Virus record (IMG/VR): IMGVR_UViG_3300031918_000110 | Span: 1-31,358 of that record | DNA from: a virus | Length of the DNA: 31,358 nucleotides | Direction: 5' to 3' (one strand) | Shown here: positions 6,925-16,258 of the stretch, piece by piece | Position numbering within the stretch: position 1 is the first letter of the stretch | Layout: each line of letters starts with the position of its first letter | The notes under the pieces: model-generated | The model's input: only the letters and a program-made list of their open reading frames with translations | Database searches by the model: none | Told to the model about the DNA's origin: nothing | Translations under genes and position numbers: made by a program

Positions 6925-8279
6925 TGGAAGTGCAACGAGAGAATCCTTTTGACGTTGGGTTTAAGTATGGCGCGGTTGGTCGTGGAATTGGTAACGCTAT
7001 TTCTCAATATCAAAATCAAAAAGCAGAAGAAAAAGGAACCGCTGAATTAGATCGGATCATGCAGGAGTACAATAATCCACAGAGCACAACATTTGCGGGT
7101 ATGACTCCAAGTGGTCGAGCTTATAAAATGGCGCGCCTAACCTCGCAGATCGATCCAGAGGCTTCAAAGCGTTATGAGCAGCTGAGTGTATCACTCAAGA
7201 CAAAAGAGCAAGAGCAGGGCATTAATAAAGGCATTGCTGATGCTTATCGTAATTCCACAGGTGATAAGTATGCAGATGCAAACGCAAAGCTAATGGAAAC
7301 GGATGCAAAGAGCGCAATTGATAACCTAGAAGCGCAAAAGAATAAGAAACCTGATTCGACTCCAGAGGGTGAACGGTATAAAATTCAGTCTGCCATGAAT
7401 CAACTTGGTAATACAATTACCAATCAAGAAACAAAGACTGGATATACTAATGATCCTGCATATATTGATAATATCAACTTGTTATCAAATATGCGTAAAC
7501 AAGTAGCACTGCAGAATCCAAGTTTACAGCAGGCATATGTAGATACATTTGGAGACGATGGCTCAAAGGCTATTAATAATGTTGGTGCTACCAATGTAAA
7601 GACATCGGAAGGAATGTATCAAAATCATTTGAACGACATTGATAACGCAAAGGATTTAGCTACTCTAGATTCAATCAAAAAAGACATCTCTGGAAAAGTA
7701 TCATTAGAGCGGATTACACCAGAACAGTTAAAATCCATTGAATCTGCTTTAGCTGAAAAGAAGAAAAAGCTAACACCAAAGAGTGCTGAAACTGATGATC
7801 AAGTAGTTGACCGTGTAGCAAAGAATATTGGACTTGCGCCATTAGGATTAACTCAAACACAATGGAAGTTATTCGCTGCTGGTATTACCAATCTAGGTCA
7901 AGGTAATCCAGGAACAGCTATTCAGAATTTCATTAAGACATCTAATCCTAATGAATCTGTTATGGCAGATGATATCAATATGGCCAACAAGGGAACTATC
8001 TCTGGTGCTCTTAATGGGATCTTGGGTAAATTCGGTATTGATGCGTCAAATGCTACAGCACAACAGACCGCAGAAAAGCTAAGAGTTACAGCGCAGAATG
8101 CTATCGAAAACTCAATTGCATCTTTAGATACATATGGTATGACTCCAAAACAAAAGGAACTTTTCATTCTTCGTAAGTTGAGCGGAAAGTCTATTCTTGA
8201 TTACTTGAATGGAAATGGAAAATCTAAATCAAAAGATACCACAAAGCAATCTAAATCTGATCCAATGGGTATTCGCTAA
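6924..8279 (+). CDS. Ejection protein, P22 gp20-like
   Basis: A 451-residue protein, close to P22 gp20 (471). It is strongly polar and helical, rich in Gln, Asn, Lys and Ala, with repeated heptad-like stretches (IDNLEAQKNKK, LKSIESALAEKKKKL) and a basic Lys/Ser-rich tail. It has no cysteine and no recognisable enzymatic motif. Start overlaps the previous stop (TAATG) and its stop overlaps the next start. Such proteins fill the capsid interior and are injected before the genome. The assignment rests on order, length and composition. Confidence 0.6.
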   Translation: MEVQRENPFDVGFKYGAVGRGIGNAISQYQNQKAEEKGTAELDRIMQEYNNPQSTTFAGMTPSGRAYKMARLTSQIDPEASKRYEQLSVSLKTKEQEQGINKGIADAYRNSTGDKYADANAKLMETDAKSAIDNLEAQKNKKPDSTPEGERYKIQSAMNQLGNTITNQETKTGYTNDPAYIDNINLLSNMRKQVALQNPSLQQAYVDTFGDDGSKAINNVGATNVKTSEGMYQNHLNDIDNAKDLATLDSIKKDISGKVSLERITPEQLKSIESALAEKKKKLTPKSAETDDQVVDRVAKNIGLAPLGLTQTQWKLFAAGITNLGQGNPGTAIQNFIKTSNPNESVMADDINMANKGTISGALNGILGKFGIDASNATAQQTAEKLRVTAQNAIENSIASLDTYGMTPKQKELFILRKLSGKSILDYLNGNGKSKSKDTTKQSKSDPMGIR

Positions 8280-9772
8280 TGAACTACAAAGAATTTGCAT
8301 CCAAGATTAAAGCAATATATCCAGCGTATAAAAACATGGACGATATGGAGCTTGCACGAAAAGTAGTAGACAGGTATCCAGAAGAATATAGCGATGTTGT
8401 ATTTGATGAACCTAGTCCAATATGGGGCGGTGTTGCTGGATACGATAAACGTACACCTATTCCAAATGGAGAAATGCAGCCAGAAGCAGAGGGACAGGCA
8501 CAGGTTAAACCCGAATTGCTACCTAGTGTAGCAAGGAACGTAGACAAGTACTTTCGCCAGCCTATGCGCTCTACATTGGCTACCGTTGAAGCGTTGCCTT
8601 CACTTGCGGAAGGTGCAGATATTGAGCAACGTCTAGGGAGCTATGCGGATCGTTATCAGACATTGGCAAACCGTGGCAATGAAGATTTAAACATCGCTGA
8701 ACAGGTTGCTACTGATCCAGTATCATTTGTGAGTGCACCAGCAAAGGTATTACAGGCTGGTCAACTGGCTCCAAAGTTTGCACGTTTTGCAATGACACCA
8801 GCGATTGAATCAGGTGCGCAGATGGGCGCGAATATGGCTCTTAATGACGGGGAGGCTGATGCTACTGGAATGGCAGTAGGTGCTGGATTAGGTGCTGCAT
8901 TGCCAAAGTTTGGACGGTTCCTACAGGGGCGCGCGAAGGGGCAGCTATTTGGTTCTATCGTTGGTAATCGTGTAGCACGTTTGGGGCGTAACCCAATTAC
9001 ACCAGATAATCTAGAAAGCGAGTTTCTTGCAAAGAATAACATTCCAATCATGTCAAGCGAAGCGGGTGCATTTAAGTCAATGGAAAATACAACGCTTGAT
9101 GAGCTAGACAGAAAAGGAAAGATACGAGAGAACATTGAGAATACCGTAGATGCCGAAATCCCTCTTTTAAAATACGACTTTAATAAGCAGGGAGAAGTAA
9201 TATTAGGAGCTATTTCAGACGCGAAAAATAGAGTACAGTCTGCTATGGATAATATGACCATTGATCCCGATACTGGGCTAATGATGTTAAGAGAATTAGA
9301 CCGTCAAGATATGGCGTTTAACAAGGTGTATAGAAGTAAAGTAGCCGACTTATCGGGTGCGTCTAGATTGGTCACAGCTCTAAATAAAAAAGCTAAGACG
9401 TGGATTAGCACCAACGGTGAAGGAACACCAAAAAGCGATGCTATGCGAGAAATTGCAACCGCAATAAATGACCGCATTGGAGAATTAAGCCCAGAGCATA
9501 GAGCTATATCTAAATCAATGGGGGTGAATATGGCGCAATTAAAGCCAATATCCGAGCGTTCGGTTGCCAGTACTGTACAGCAGCCAAGAAGCGGTTTCGC
9601 TGCACTTCCAATCATTAGTGATATTTACAACCTTGAAACCACATTAAGCCGCAGACCGCAGGGCGCACAGTTAAAGTATAATATCGGAAAGAGCGCACGG
9701 AATGGTTTAATCGGTCAAGCTCGTAGATTTGCAATTCCAATATCCAACGCAATTTCACAGGGTGACAAATGA
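8279..9772 (+). CDS. Ejection protein, P22 gp16-like
   Basis: A 497-residue protein, third of the coupled set. The N-terminus (FASKIKAIYPAYKNMDDMEL) resembles a short motif common at the start of large phage internal proteins that begin with a tick of the form KYPQY-x-D. Residues 140-200 include small-residue-rich, weakly hydrophobic stretches (PAIESGAQMGANMALN, ATGMAVGAGLGAALPKFG) with Gly-zipper spacing that could cross a membrane. The remainder is helical. P22 gp16 is 609 residues. The stop overlaps the tailspike start as ATGA. Confidence 0.6.
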   Translation: MNYKEFASKIKAIYPAYKNMDDMELARKVVDRYPEEYSDVVFDEPSPIWGGVAGYDKRTPIPNGEMQPEAEGQAQVKPELLPSVARNVDKYFRQPMRSTLATVEALPSLAEGADIEQRLGSYADRYQTLANRGNEDLNIAEQVATDPVSFVSAPAKVLQAGQLAPKFARFAMTPAIESGAQMGANMALNDGEADATGMAVGAGLGAALPKFGRFLQGRAKGQLFGSIVGNRVARLGRNPITPDNLESEFLAKNNIPIMSSEAGAFKSMENTTLDELDRKGKIRENIENTVDAEIPLLKYDFNKQGEVILGAISDAKNRVQSAMDNMTIDPDTGLMMLRELDRQDMAFNKVYRSKVADLSGASRLVTALNKKAKTWISTNGEGTPKSDAMREIATAINDRIGELSPEHRAISKSMGVNMAQLKPISERSVASTVQQPRSGFAALPIISDIYNLETTLSRRPQGAQLKYNIGKSARNGLIGQARRFAIPISNAISQGDK

Positions 9773-12519
9773 TATTCTCAAGCCCCATAGACGCGCTGCA
9801 GATCATATTTAGTTCCGTTGATGGTAAGCCATTAACCAACGGCAAGCTAAAGCTGTTTGAAGTCGGCACTAGCACGCCAAAGACCTCCTTTGCAGATCGA
9901 ACACGCACCACTCCATTAGGTTCAGTTTTGCGCCTTGATATTTCTGGTAGGCCAGAGGTGCAGCCGTTTTTAGACTACGGTGATTACACCATTGAGGCAT
10001 GGCGTTTTATTGGTACAGATCCGTACTCGGTTGATCCGAACGATTGGGCCAAAGACCACGAATGGCAGCAGAGCGGTTTACAGGCACTTGGTAGCAATGG
10101 AAACGCGGTCCTCACCGTTGATACCGTTCCAGACTTACGAGCTGTTACAGGCATGACTAACGGCAATGCGCTTGATGTCCTTGGATATACGTCAAAAGGT
10201 GACTTGTTCAGTCGTCGGTATTTCTGGAATAGCGCAGATACGCAGTCAGATAATCTAGGGACTGTGATTAAAAACCCAACGATTAGTACGGGGTCTTGGT
10301 TGCATACAATTGAAGGAGATGTAGTCGATGTCCGTATCTTTGGAGTATTGCCTGGTTCTGGTGTAGACTGCACTACGAAAATATCTAACGTAGTTTCCGT
10401 AGTGCAGGCATGGTCTAAAAACCAGAGTACACTATATTTTCCAAATGGAACTTATACCGTTTCTGATTACACACAGGTGATAACCGCAAATGTTATTATC
10501 GACAAAAAAGTGTACTTTACAAATGATACCTATGGTGGATCTGGATATTTCCTAACGTTGTCTGGCGACTATACAATACACAAAACCGATGGAATTAAAT
10601 TACCGTCAAGTACAGCAAATGTATTGCTAAAATTCGACAATAACGCGCTTGATAAAGACGTGAATGTGCGTTGGTATGGTGCATTGCTTGATGGCGCTAC
10701 AGACGATGGCGCGTCTTTTCAAGCGATGGTATCAAGTGTATCAACAAGCAATTACAAGCTAGTAATTGACGGCGTGATGAAGATTACAACACTCACTTCT
10801 AATGTTGTAATTTATAATCCTGTAGTGATGCGGAATACAGGTAAATTCTACATGAATCAAACTACGTATACAATTGAATTCAAACAACCGTCATATATCA
10901 TAAACGATAATCGGGTACTTGCTACTAAATTCTATAACCCTATTTTTTATTGCGATCGTTATGGAGTATTCAGCAACCTTAATAAGTTCAAGTTCACCAA
11001 TGTTGATCTATATGCTAGTTTCTTTTCATTAAATAACTCAGCAGGTTCTACGGAAAGTCTTCATCAACCATTTGGGCAGTTAGTTGTATCGAAAGGTACT
11101 AACTTCTATTTTGACATGCCTACAGCTAATTTCACCGCATCTGTTGATACTTATTCATCTGCAAAGTTTAATTGCATTTGGAAATCTGGAACTCTTAATG
11201 CAATCAGCTCGGGAACGTTGGTTAAGCTAAACAACTTCATTGCACCAGATATCTTTTGCATTGCCACAGGAAAATTTGAGATATATAACAACCCTGTAAA
11301 AGCGTCTTGGTTCTGTGATGTTCAACGAACTACACAACAGAATTCAGATGGGTTCGCATTCGCAGTACAAGCGAGTCTAGGCAGTGGTAAGTTAGACCTT
11401 GGTGGTAGGCAGTTTCATGTTACCAATTCCATATCGTTAGCACCTACATACAGCAATAGGATGTTTATCTATAATGGCGATATCGTTTATACTGTAGATA
11501 GCAATCCATTGTTTAATGTAGTTAGCGGAAATATTGGCGACATCATGTTTCATGACATGGTTTATTCATCGTCTACAGACGCGCCTTTTATTGCTATGAA
11601 TGGATCATGCGCCACACTTAAATTCAATAACTTTACAGGATTACAGAGCGGAACAAATAGCTTTTTGGTTAGAGTGGGTTCTGGTGGAAACATCAATAAA
11701 ACATTTGAAGTTAATAACTCGTATATAGAAGTAAATGAGTTAATCGGTAATTCTGGAAATGCTACAGCAGTAAGGCTCAATAACAATGAAATCCATTTAG
11801 CTAGTGGTACTGATTTGCGTGGTATGCGTCCAATACTAGCAAATAACTATATATTCGGCACTGGGGCTTTATTGGTGTCATGTTCATATGCTGCTCAAGT
11901 TGCAAATAATTTCTTTTCTGAATTAAGTTTATACATAAATAGCGTAAGCGCCGTTATTGATGGCGTATATAATGGAAATACATTCACGTCAAGTAATGCA
12001 CTTTTATCTGATATTCATCTGATAGCAAACGAAGTCAATACGGAATTTAAGGCTTGCATCATCGTTGGAAATAGTTTCACAGGATCACAGGCAACCGCAA
12101 CCGAAGTAATTACGTCATACGGAACATTTAAAACTACTGGGGCTAGCCATAGGCTACAAATATCTGGTAATCAGTCGAATAGGGCTGGAAACCTATATGT
12201 GCCACAAACAGAGGCAAGTGACTGGCTTTCTTTAAATGTGCCAGCTTCACATCCAGTAAATGAGGCAAAGCTATACTATCGGTTAAACTATAATAATTTA
12301 TCCATGTTTACTTTACCAGGAGTAAGTCAGGCTCCATCATATATAAACGTAATACCAATCACAAGCACTACTCTTGCGACTGAGTATGGATCTGTAATTT
12401 CAATTGATGATCTGGTTAATACCTCTGGTGGCGATGGAACTACATTGCGCTTTAGTGATGTTGGCGGGGCATTTGCTGGTGGTAATGTTTCCGTAGCGTG
12501 TGCATGGAAAATATATTAA
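9769..12519 (+). CDS. Tailspike with head-binding domain and beta-helix
   Basis: A 916-residue adhesin in the gene 9 place of P22. Residues 1-100 match the head-binding fold (SSVDGKPLTNGKLKLFEVG, then LRLDISGRPEVQPFLDYGDYTI), which docks the trimer to the tail hub. Around residue 190 the sequence VRIFGVLPGSGVDCT plus TLYFPNGTYTV has the form that opens a right-handed beta-helix of the pectate-lyase type (a local D-x-T-x-x-I and a P-x-G-x-Y). A second such start appears near 300 (VRWYGALLDGATDDGASFQ), so the shaft may hold two helical blocks. The rest is Asn/Ser/Thr-rich beta sequence. I cannot see clear catalytic acids for glycan cleavage. It overlaps the ejection gene by four bases. Confidence 0.8.
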   Translation: MIFSSPIDALQIIFSSVDGKPLTNGKLKLFEVGTSTPKTSFADRTRTTPLGSVLRLDISGRPEVQPFLDYGDYTIEAWRFIGTDPYSVDPNDWAKDHEWQQSGLQALGSNGNAVLTVDTVPDLRAVTGMTNGNALDVLGYTSKGDLFSRRYFWNSADTQSDNLGTVIKNPTISTGSWLHTIEGDVVDVRIFGVLPGSGVDCTTKISNVVSVVQAWSKNQSTLYFPNGTYTVSDYTQVITANVIIDKKVYFTNDTYGGSGYFLTLSGDYTIHKTDGIKLPSSTANVLLKFDNNALDKDVNVRWYGALLDGATDDGASFQAMVSSVSTSNYKLVIDGVMKITTLTSNVVIYNPVVMRNTGKFYMNQTTYTIEFKQPSYIINDNRVLATKFYNPIFYCDRYGVFSNLNKFKFTNVDLYASFFSLNNSAGSTESLHQPFGQLVVSKGTNFYFDMPTANFTASVDTYSSAKFNCIWKSGTLNAISSGTLVKLNNFIAPDIFCIATGKFEIYNNPVKASWFCDVQRTTQQNSDGFAFAVQASLGSGKLDLGGRQFHVTNSISLAPTYSNRMFIYNGDIVYTVDSNPLFNVVSGNIGDIMFHDMVYSSSTDAPFIAMNGSCATLKFNNFTGLQSGTNSFLVRVGSGGNINKTFEVNNSYIEVNELIGNSGNATAVRLNNNEIHLASGTDLRGMRPILANNYIFGTGALLVSCSYAAQVANNFFSELSLYINSVSAVIDGVYNGNTFTSSNALLSDIHLIANEVNTEFKACIIVGNSFTGSQATATEVITSYGTFKTTGASHRLQISGNQSNRAGNLYVPQTEASDWLSLNVPASHPVNEAKLYYRLNYNNLSMFTLPGVSQAPSYINVIPITSTTLATEYGSVISIDDLVNTSGGDGTTLRFSDVGGAFAGGNVSVACAWKIY

Positions 12520-12524
12520 CACTA

Positions 12525-12553
12525 TTGCATATTCTAATTATGTGATGTATATT
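12525..12553 (+). promoter_or_regulatory. Candidate promoter between tailspike and fibre genes
   Basis: TTGCAT, 17 bases, TATATT, followed within 25 bases by a terminator hairpin. Transcription from here would have to read through the hairpin to reach the fibre gene, so it may make a very short RNA or be attenuated. Confidence 0.45.
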
Positions 12554-12577
12554 TTAGACTCCTGGTGATTGGTGAGT

Positions 12578-12610
12578 AAAAAGCGTATAGCATCGGCTAT
12601 GCGCTTTTTA
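12578..12610. terminator. Intrinsic terminator before fibre gene
   Basis: AAAAAGCGTATAGC, ATCG, GCTATGCGCTTTTT. The 14-bp stem has one wobble and is flanked by A and T runs, so it works in both directions on paper. Confidence 0.88.
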
Positions 12611-12617
12611 TGTTGTA

Positions 12618-12628
12618 GCGTATATTAG
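12618..12628 (+). promoter_or_regulatory. GCGTATATTAG motif before fibre gene
   Basis: Exact copy of the 11-mer, three bases before ATG 12632. As the terminator lies directly upstream, a TATATT -10 inside this motif would start transcription at or near the ATG. Confidence 0.6.
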
Positions 12629-12631
12629 TAC

Positions 12632-15472
12632 ATGAGCATTAACTACCCTCTAGATTTTGACCACGTATATACAGACCTGAGCAATAATCCTCTAACTGCT
12701 GGATTTTTATACGCGAAATACGCTGGAACTACCAACGATGCGCCTACATATAACTCGATTTCAGCTTTAAACCCTGTCAAGATCCCTCTAGACATCGGTG
12801 GCAGGGCGGATATGCGCCTTGTAGACTCGATTACATACGACATATACATCTATGACGTATTCAGTAATCTAGTCCGTACACGCAAGAATGTGACCGCGTT
12901 TGGGTCCAGCGGAATTATTGTAATCGCAGGACATACTGCCCGTACAGTGCTAGGAAACACCCTGGCTACCACTGGCCCTCTAACAGATGTAGCCATAGCC
13001 TATGATTTATCGTCCCCCAGCCAGGACACTATCCCTTCCTCCAAGGCCACTTCTGACGCTGTAGCTGTGGCTGCAGGGACTGTATCCGTTTCTGGCACGG
13101 ATACGCCCGCACCCCTGAGATCCAAGGTGGCTCAAGGTGTCGGGATGCTTATCGAGGAGCTAACGCCTGGTGTTCTGACGTTCACAAGCACTACTCCTGT
13201 TCCTTCTGGAGCCGTGACTGGGTCTGGTACTGTAGGCCACTTGTCGAAGTTTGATGCTGCCAAGAATATTGTGGACTCCACAATCATTGAAGATGCTCAA
13301 GGGAATATGTTCACCCTGGGTGCTGATCCCGCCACTTCATATGTTGCCACTACCAGTTCTGACAATGAGGTCAAAGCAGGTGCAGGTAACAATATTACTG
13401 GGAACAGTCAGGGAAACATAATCATAGGTAACGGAAACGGCATCCAAGATACCCTATACTCCTGGATTCAGGGAAACTACAACCAGACGACACCTGGATC
13501 GAATACCGATCTGTTTATTGTAGGGCAGTCCAACGTTTCTGATGGCAATATCAACTATGGTGTACAGATCGGTTCTAGCCAACGTCTTAGGAGCGCTGCT
13601 TCTAATTCTATCCAGATGGGTGCTGGAAATGATGCATCTGACCCACAAAATATACAAATCGGATATTACAATTATCAGAGCGGTGGTGGGTCCTGTACCG
13701 TACAATTGGGTAACAATGGTAACATGCAGAATTCCCCAGAGGGAATGCAGTTAGGTACCGACGCATACACAATTAACAGTGCTGATAGTTTATCTGCTGG
13801 TCATAACAACAACATTACGGACTCATCGAGTGCCCAGGCATTTGGACATGATATCATCATCAATTCTCACTCTGCTGATGTAGCAATAGGTAGAAGCCTT
13901 AATGTTGATGTATCAAACACAAAGACCAGTGTACATGTTGGTGATGGTGGAACTGGTGATCTTAACCTTTATGGTGTTACTACTCGCATCAACGGTGATG
14001 TTGTACTTGATAAGGTAGCTTCACCTAACCTGACTATTGGTGGCGACACATCCACGATCCCAACACTGTCATTGAATGGTTCCGTTGGTAGTCGTAAGAA
14101 TATCGACTTCCGAAAAGCTGGTTTACTGCGCTGGAGACTCGGTGTAAATGCTATTGCTGAGTCTGGTGCTGGCGCTGGTTCCAACTTTGAACTTATTGCA
14201 TACAATGATGACGGTAGCGTTTATGATACTCCTATCACGATCAATCGTCAGCCATCCGGTACGATGTTGTTCACGCGCCCAGCATATTTCAACGCAAACG
14301 TTACAGTACAGAGTACATCACCTACTATCAGTCTTGGATTAGGTACTACCCAACGGTCTCTACTGACATTTGAGGGTGCTGCAAGCTGGAATAAAGGAAT
14401 GCGTTTCAGAACGGCTGGTGTAACTCACTGGGAACTTGGAACAACTAGTGATACACTGCAGAATTTCACTCTCGATGCCAAGAATGACTCTGGTGTTACT
14501 ATTGACTCTCCTATCATTGTCAATCGTGCTGCTGGTAGTTCTATCACACTTAGTCGTAACGTGTTCTTTGGCGGACTCATGTACAGCAACTTAATTAACG
14601 GTGGTGTGTTTGGTTTGACCAATGACGGTAATGATCACTTCACTGTATCTCTATCATCCACAACAGGACAATCTCCTACTCGTGGTGGGTATATCGTTGT
14701 TAAAGGAAATGAAGTAGCAGCTACCGGTGGTGATGTTCTGATTGAAGCAGGTATAGGAACCAATGGGGATATCATCGGCCTTACCAATGCAACCGAGAGG
14801 TTTCGCATAACTAAAGCGGGTGAAGTACGTGTTCTTGCTGATAGGGGTATATCCCTTACAGGTACTGGAGCAGTAACAACTGCTGGTGACTTGGGCTATG
14901 ACACGACTCGAAAACAATATGCTTCCAACATCGCAGGTGTAAAGCAATACTTATCCGGTGTTATCGCCACCATGCAGACATCTGGTACTTCTTGCGTTAA
15001 TACCACAGCGGAAACAAGCATTCTAGGTGCGATATTTGGCACAACCACACTACCCGCAAATTCGCTAACGACTGGTCGTGTCGTAAGATTCACCGCGCAC
15101 GGTCGTATATCTAACACGGGTACTCCTACGATCCGTGTTCGTATCGCTTTAACCACGAATGACATCACTTCAACGGCAACGGTAACTATGGCTGCCTTAG
15201 CATCTCCTCCTGAATACTTCCGCATTGAGGGTATGGTAACCATACGTTCTTCAGGTGTCGGGGGTGGTATGCGTGGTTCTGCAAATATGATATTGCACTC
15301 AGGTGCTGGTACTGCATTTACTCAGCCGTTAGTTCTGGAATTTGGACCAGCTGCTACCGACTCGGTTATCGATACCACGCAAGCGCAAACATTCGACATC
15401 AAAGCGACATGGGGTACTGCCAACGCAGCTAACTACATGTATTGTGATAACTTTATCCTGGAGACCATCTAA
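12632..15472 (+). CDS. Second receptor-binding fibre with head-binding domain
   Basis: A 946-residue protein. Residues 1-95 repeat the logic of the tailspike N-terminus (FDHVYTDLSNNPLTAGFLY, then LNPVKIPLDIGGRADMRLVD), so both proteins probably compete for or share the same tail sockets. Residues about 240-440 are a series of short repeats of the type IQIG-x-x-x-N-x, as in the left-handed beta-roll heads of YadA-like trimeric adhesins. Residues about 470-640 hold two copies of a unit with FRKAGLLRWRLG or FRTAGVTHWELG and later a D-x-PI-x-x-NR motif, typical of phage fibre shafts. The C-terminal 170 residues are Thr/Ser-rich beta sequence that would be the receptor-binding tip. No chaperone or intramolecular protease motif is evident. 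It is coupled to the next gene (TAATG). Confidence 0.8.
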   Translation: MSINYPLDFDHVYTDLSNNPLTAGFLYAKYAGTTNDAPTYNSISALNPVKIPLDIGGRADMRLVDSITYDIYIYDVFSNLVRTRKNVTAFGSSGIIVIAGHTARTVLGNTLATTGPLTDVAIAYDLSSPSQDTIPSSKATSDAVAVAAGTVSVSGTDTPAPLRSKVAQGVGMLIEELTPGVLTFTSTTPVPSGAVTGSGTVGHLSKFDAAKNIVDSTIIEDAQGNMFTLGADPATSYVATTSSDNEVKAGAGNNITGNSQGNIIIGNGNGIQDTLYSWIQGNYNQTTPGSNTDLFIVGQSNVSDGNINYGVQIGSSQRLRSAASNSIQMGAGNDASDPQNIQIGYYNYQSGGGSCTVQLGNNGNMQNSPEGMQLGTDAYTINSADSLSAGHNNNITDSSSAQAFGHDIIINSHSADVAIGRSLNVDVSNTKTSVHVGDGGTGDLNLYGVTTRINGDVVLDKVASPNLTIGGDTSTIPTLSLNGSVGSRKNIDFRKAGLLRWRLGVNAIAESGAGAGSNFELIAYNDDGSVYDTPITINRQPSGTMLFTRPAYFNANVTVQSTSPTISLGLGTTQRSLLTFEGAASWNKGMRFRTAGVTHWELGTTSDTLQNFTLDAKNDSGVTIDSPIIVNRAAGSSITLSRNVFFGGLMYSNLINGGVFGLTNDGNDHFTVSLSSTTGQSPTRGGYIVVKGNEVAATGGDVLIEAGIGTNGDIIGLTNATERFRITKAGEVRVLADRGISLTGTGAVTTAGDLGYDTTRKQYASNIAGVKQYLSGVIATMQTSGTSCVNTTAETSILGAIFGTTTLPANSLTTGRVVRFTAHGRISNTGTPTIRVRIALTTNDITSTATVTMAALASPPEYFRIEGMVTIRSSGVGGGMRGSANMILHSGAGTAFTQPLVLEFGPAATDSVIDTTQAQTFDIKATWGTANAANYMYCDNFILETI

Positions 15473-15822
15473 TGGACATGTCCCGCTACATTGAGAAAGC
15501 AATCCCTCCCCAGGCCAAGCTCATTGCTTTAGGCATGGGGTCCCTAATGGGGTGCTCTGGCCCTACTTCCGGAGAGGAAGAAGATGAAGCTCCTTCCAGA
15601 GGAGCTGATACCTCCAGGTACGACCCTGAGGTAGATCCCCAGAACAAGTCATTCAAGACGGGCCAGTCTGTATGTTTTGTCAACGGTTCGGATGAATCGT
15701 GGGCTACTATAGATGAGGATCTCCCTGCCGGGCATCTGGCGGTAAGGGTGGTACTTCCTAATGGGAAGAAGAAGATGATCAACACGGACTCCATCCTCCC
15801 TAATGACGAGTGCGTGAAGTAA
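15472..15822 (+). CDS. Small putative lipoprotein, unknown
   Basis: A 116-residue protein. The N-terminus has basic residues and a short hydrophobic run ending LIALGMGSLMGC, a weak lipobox with Cys28, followed by an acidic linker (GEEEDEAP). The C-terminal 60 residues form an SH3-like small beta domain by pattern (FKTGQSVCFVNGSD, then GHLAVRVVLPNGKKKMI). It starts on the fibre stop. Base use is richer in G and C (CCC, GGG codons) than in the neighbouring ejection and fibre genes, which suggests a separate origin. Possible jobs are superinfection exclusion or lysis, but nothing decides this. Confidence 0.6.
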   Translation: MDMSRYIEKAIPPQAKLIALGMGSLMGCSGPTSGEEEDEAPSRGADTSRYDPEVDPQNKSFKTGQSVCFVNGSDESWATIDEDLPAGHLAVRVVLPNGKKKMINTDSILPNDECVK

Positions 15823-15861
15823 TCCTATAGTATAATCTATCAACAACTAAGAGGACTTTTT

Positions 15862-16140
15862 ATGGCAACTACAGTAACCATCCCGTTCGGATCAATCTCC
15901 ACAAACTATGCTCCCGTTGCGATCACACCATCACGGTGTGGTTTGAGCATCGACAATCGCACGGACCAAACTATTATTATGGAGCTTGACTACAATCTGT
16001 CTGATAGCACTACCCCAGTAAATGAGGTTGCAGTTCGTACAATGTCCGTGCTTCAAATAAATACTACTGCACTGGCACTTCGCATCAAGTCTGCAGTAGC
16101 TGTATCCTCCGGCGACGTGATCATCAACTCCTGGTCGTAA
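15862..16140 (+). CDS. Unknown small beta-rich protein
   Basis: A 92-residue protein with alternating hydrophobic and polar residues over its whole length (ATTVTIPFGSIST, RTDQTIIMELDYNLS, VAVSSGDVIINSWS), typical of a small beta-sandwich. It has an AAGAGGAC ribosome site and lies between the fibre and the lysis genes. A capsid decoration or fibre accessory protein is possible. I recognise no family. Confidence 0.65.
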   Translation: MATTVTIPFGSISTNYAPVAITPSRCGLSIDNRTDQTIIMELDYNLSDSTTPVNEVAVRTMSVLQINTTALALRIKSAVAVSSGDVIINSWS

Positions 16141-16143
16141 TAA

Positions 16144-16227
16144 ATGTCGGTATGCAAGCAAGTATCCTGCGCACTGTTCGGGCAACCTAACCCGTTTGCT
16201 AACCCAACCAGGATGGAATTTAACTGA
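16144..16227 (+). CDS. Tiny ORF, 27 residues, two cysteines
   Basis: It starts three bases after the previous stop and reads MSVCKQVSCALFGQPNPF and so on. Its TGA overlaps the ATG of a 10-residue ORF (16227-16259), which in turn overlaps the start at 16259. Such a chain of overlapping starts supports translation by coupling, but there is no good ribosome site, and the ORF could be chance. The Cys-x4-Cys-ALFG pattern is reminiscent of short proteins seen near phage lysis genes. Confidence 0.4.
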   Translation: MSVCKQVSCALFGQPNPFANPTRMEFN

Positions 16228-16258
16228 TGGCATACCAGCAACTTTCTGGAGTTAATTA

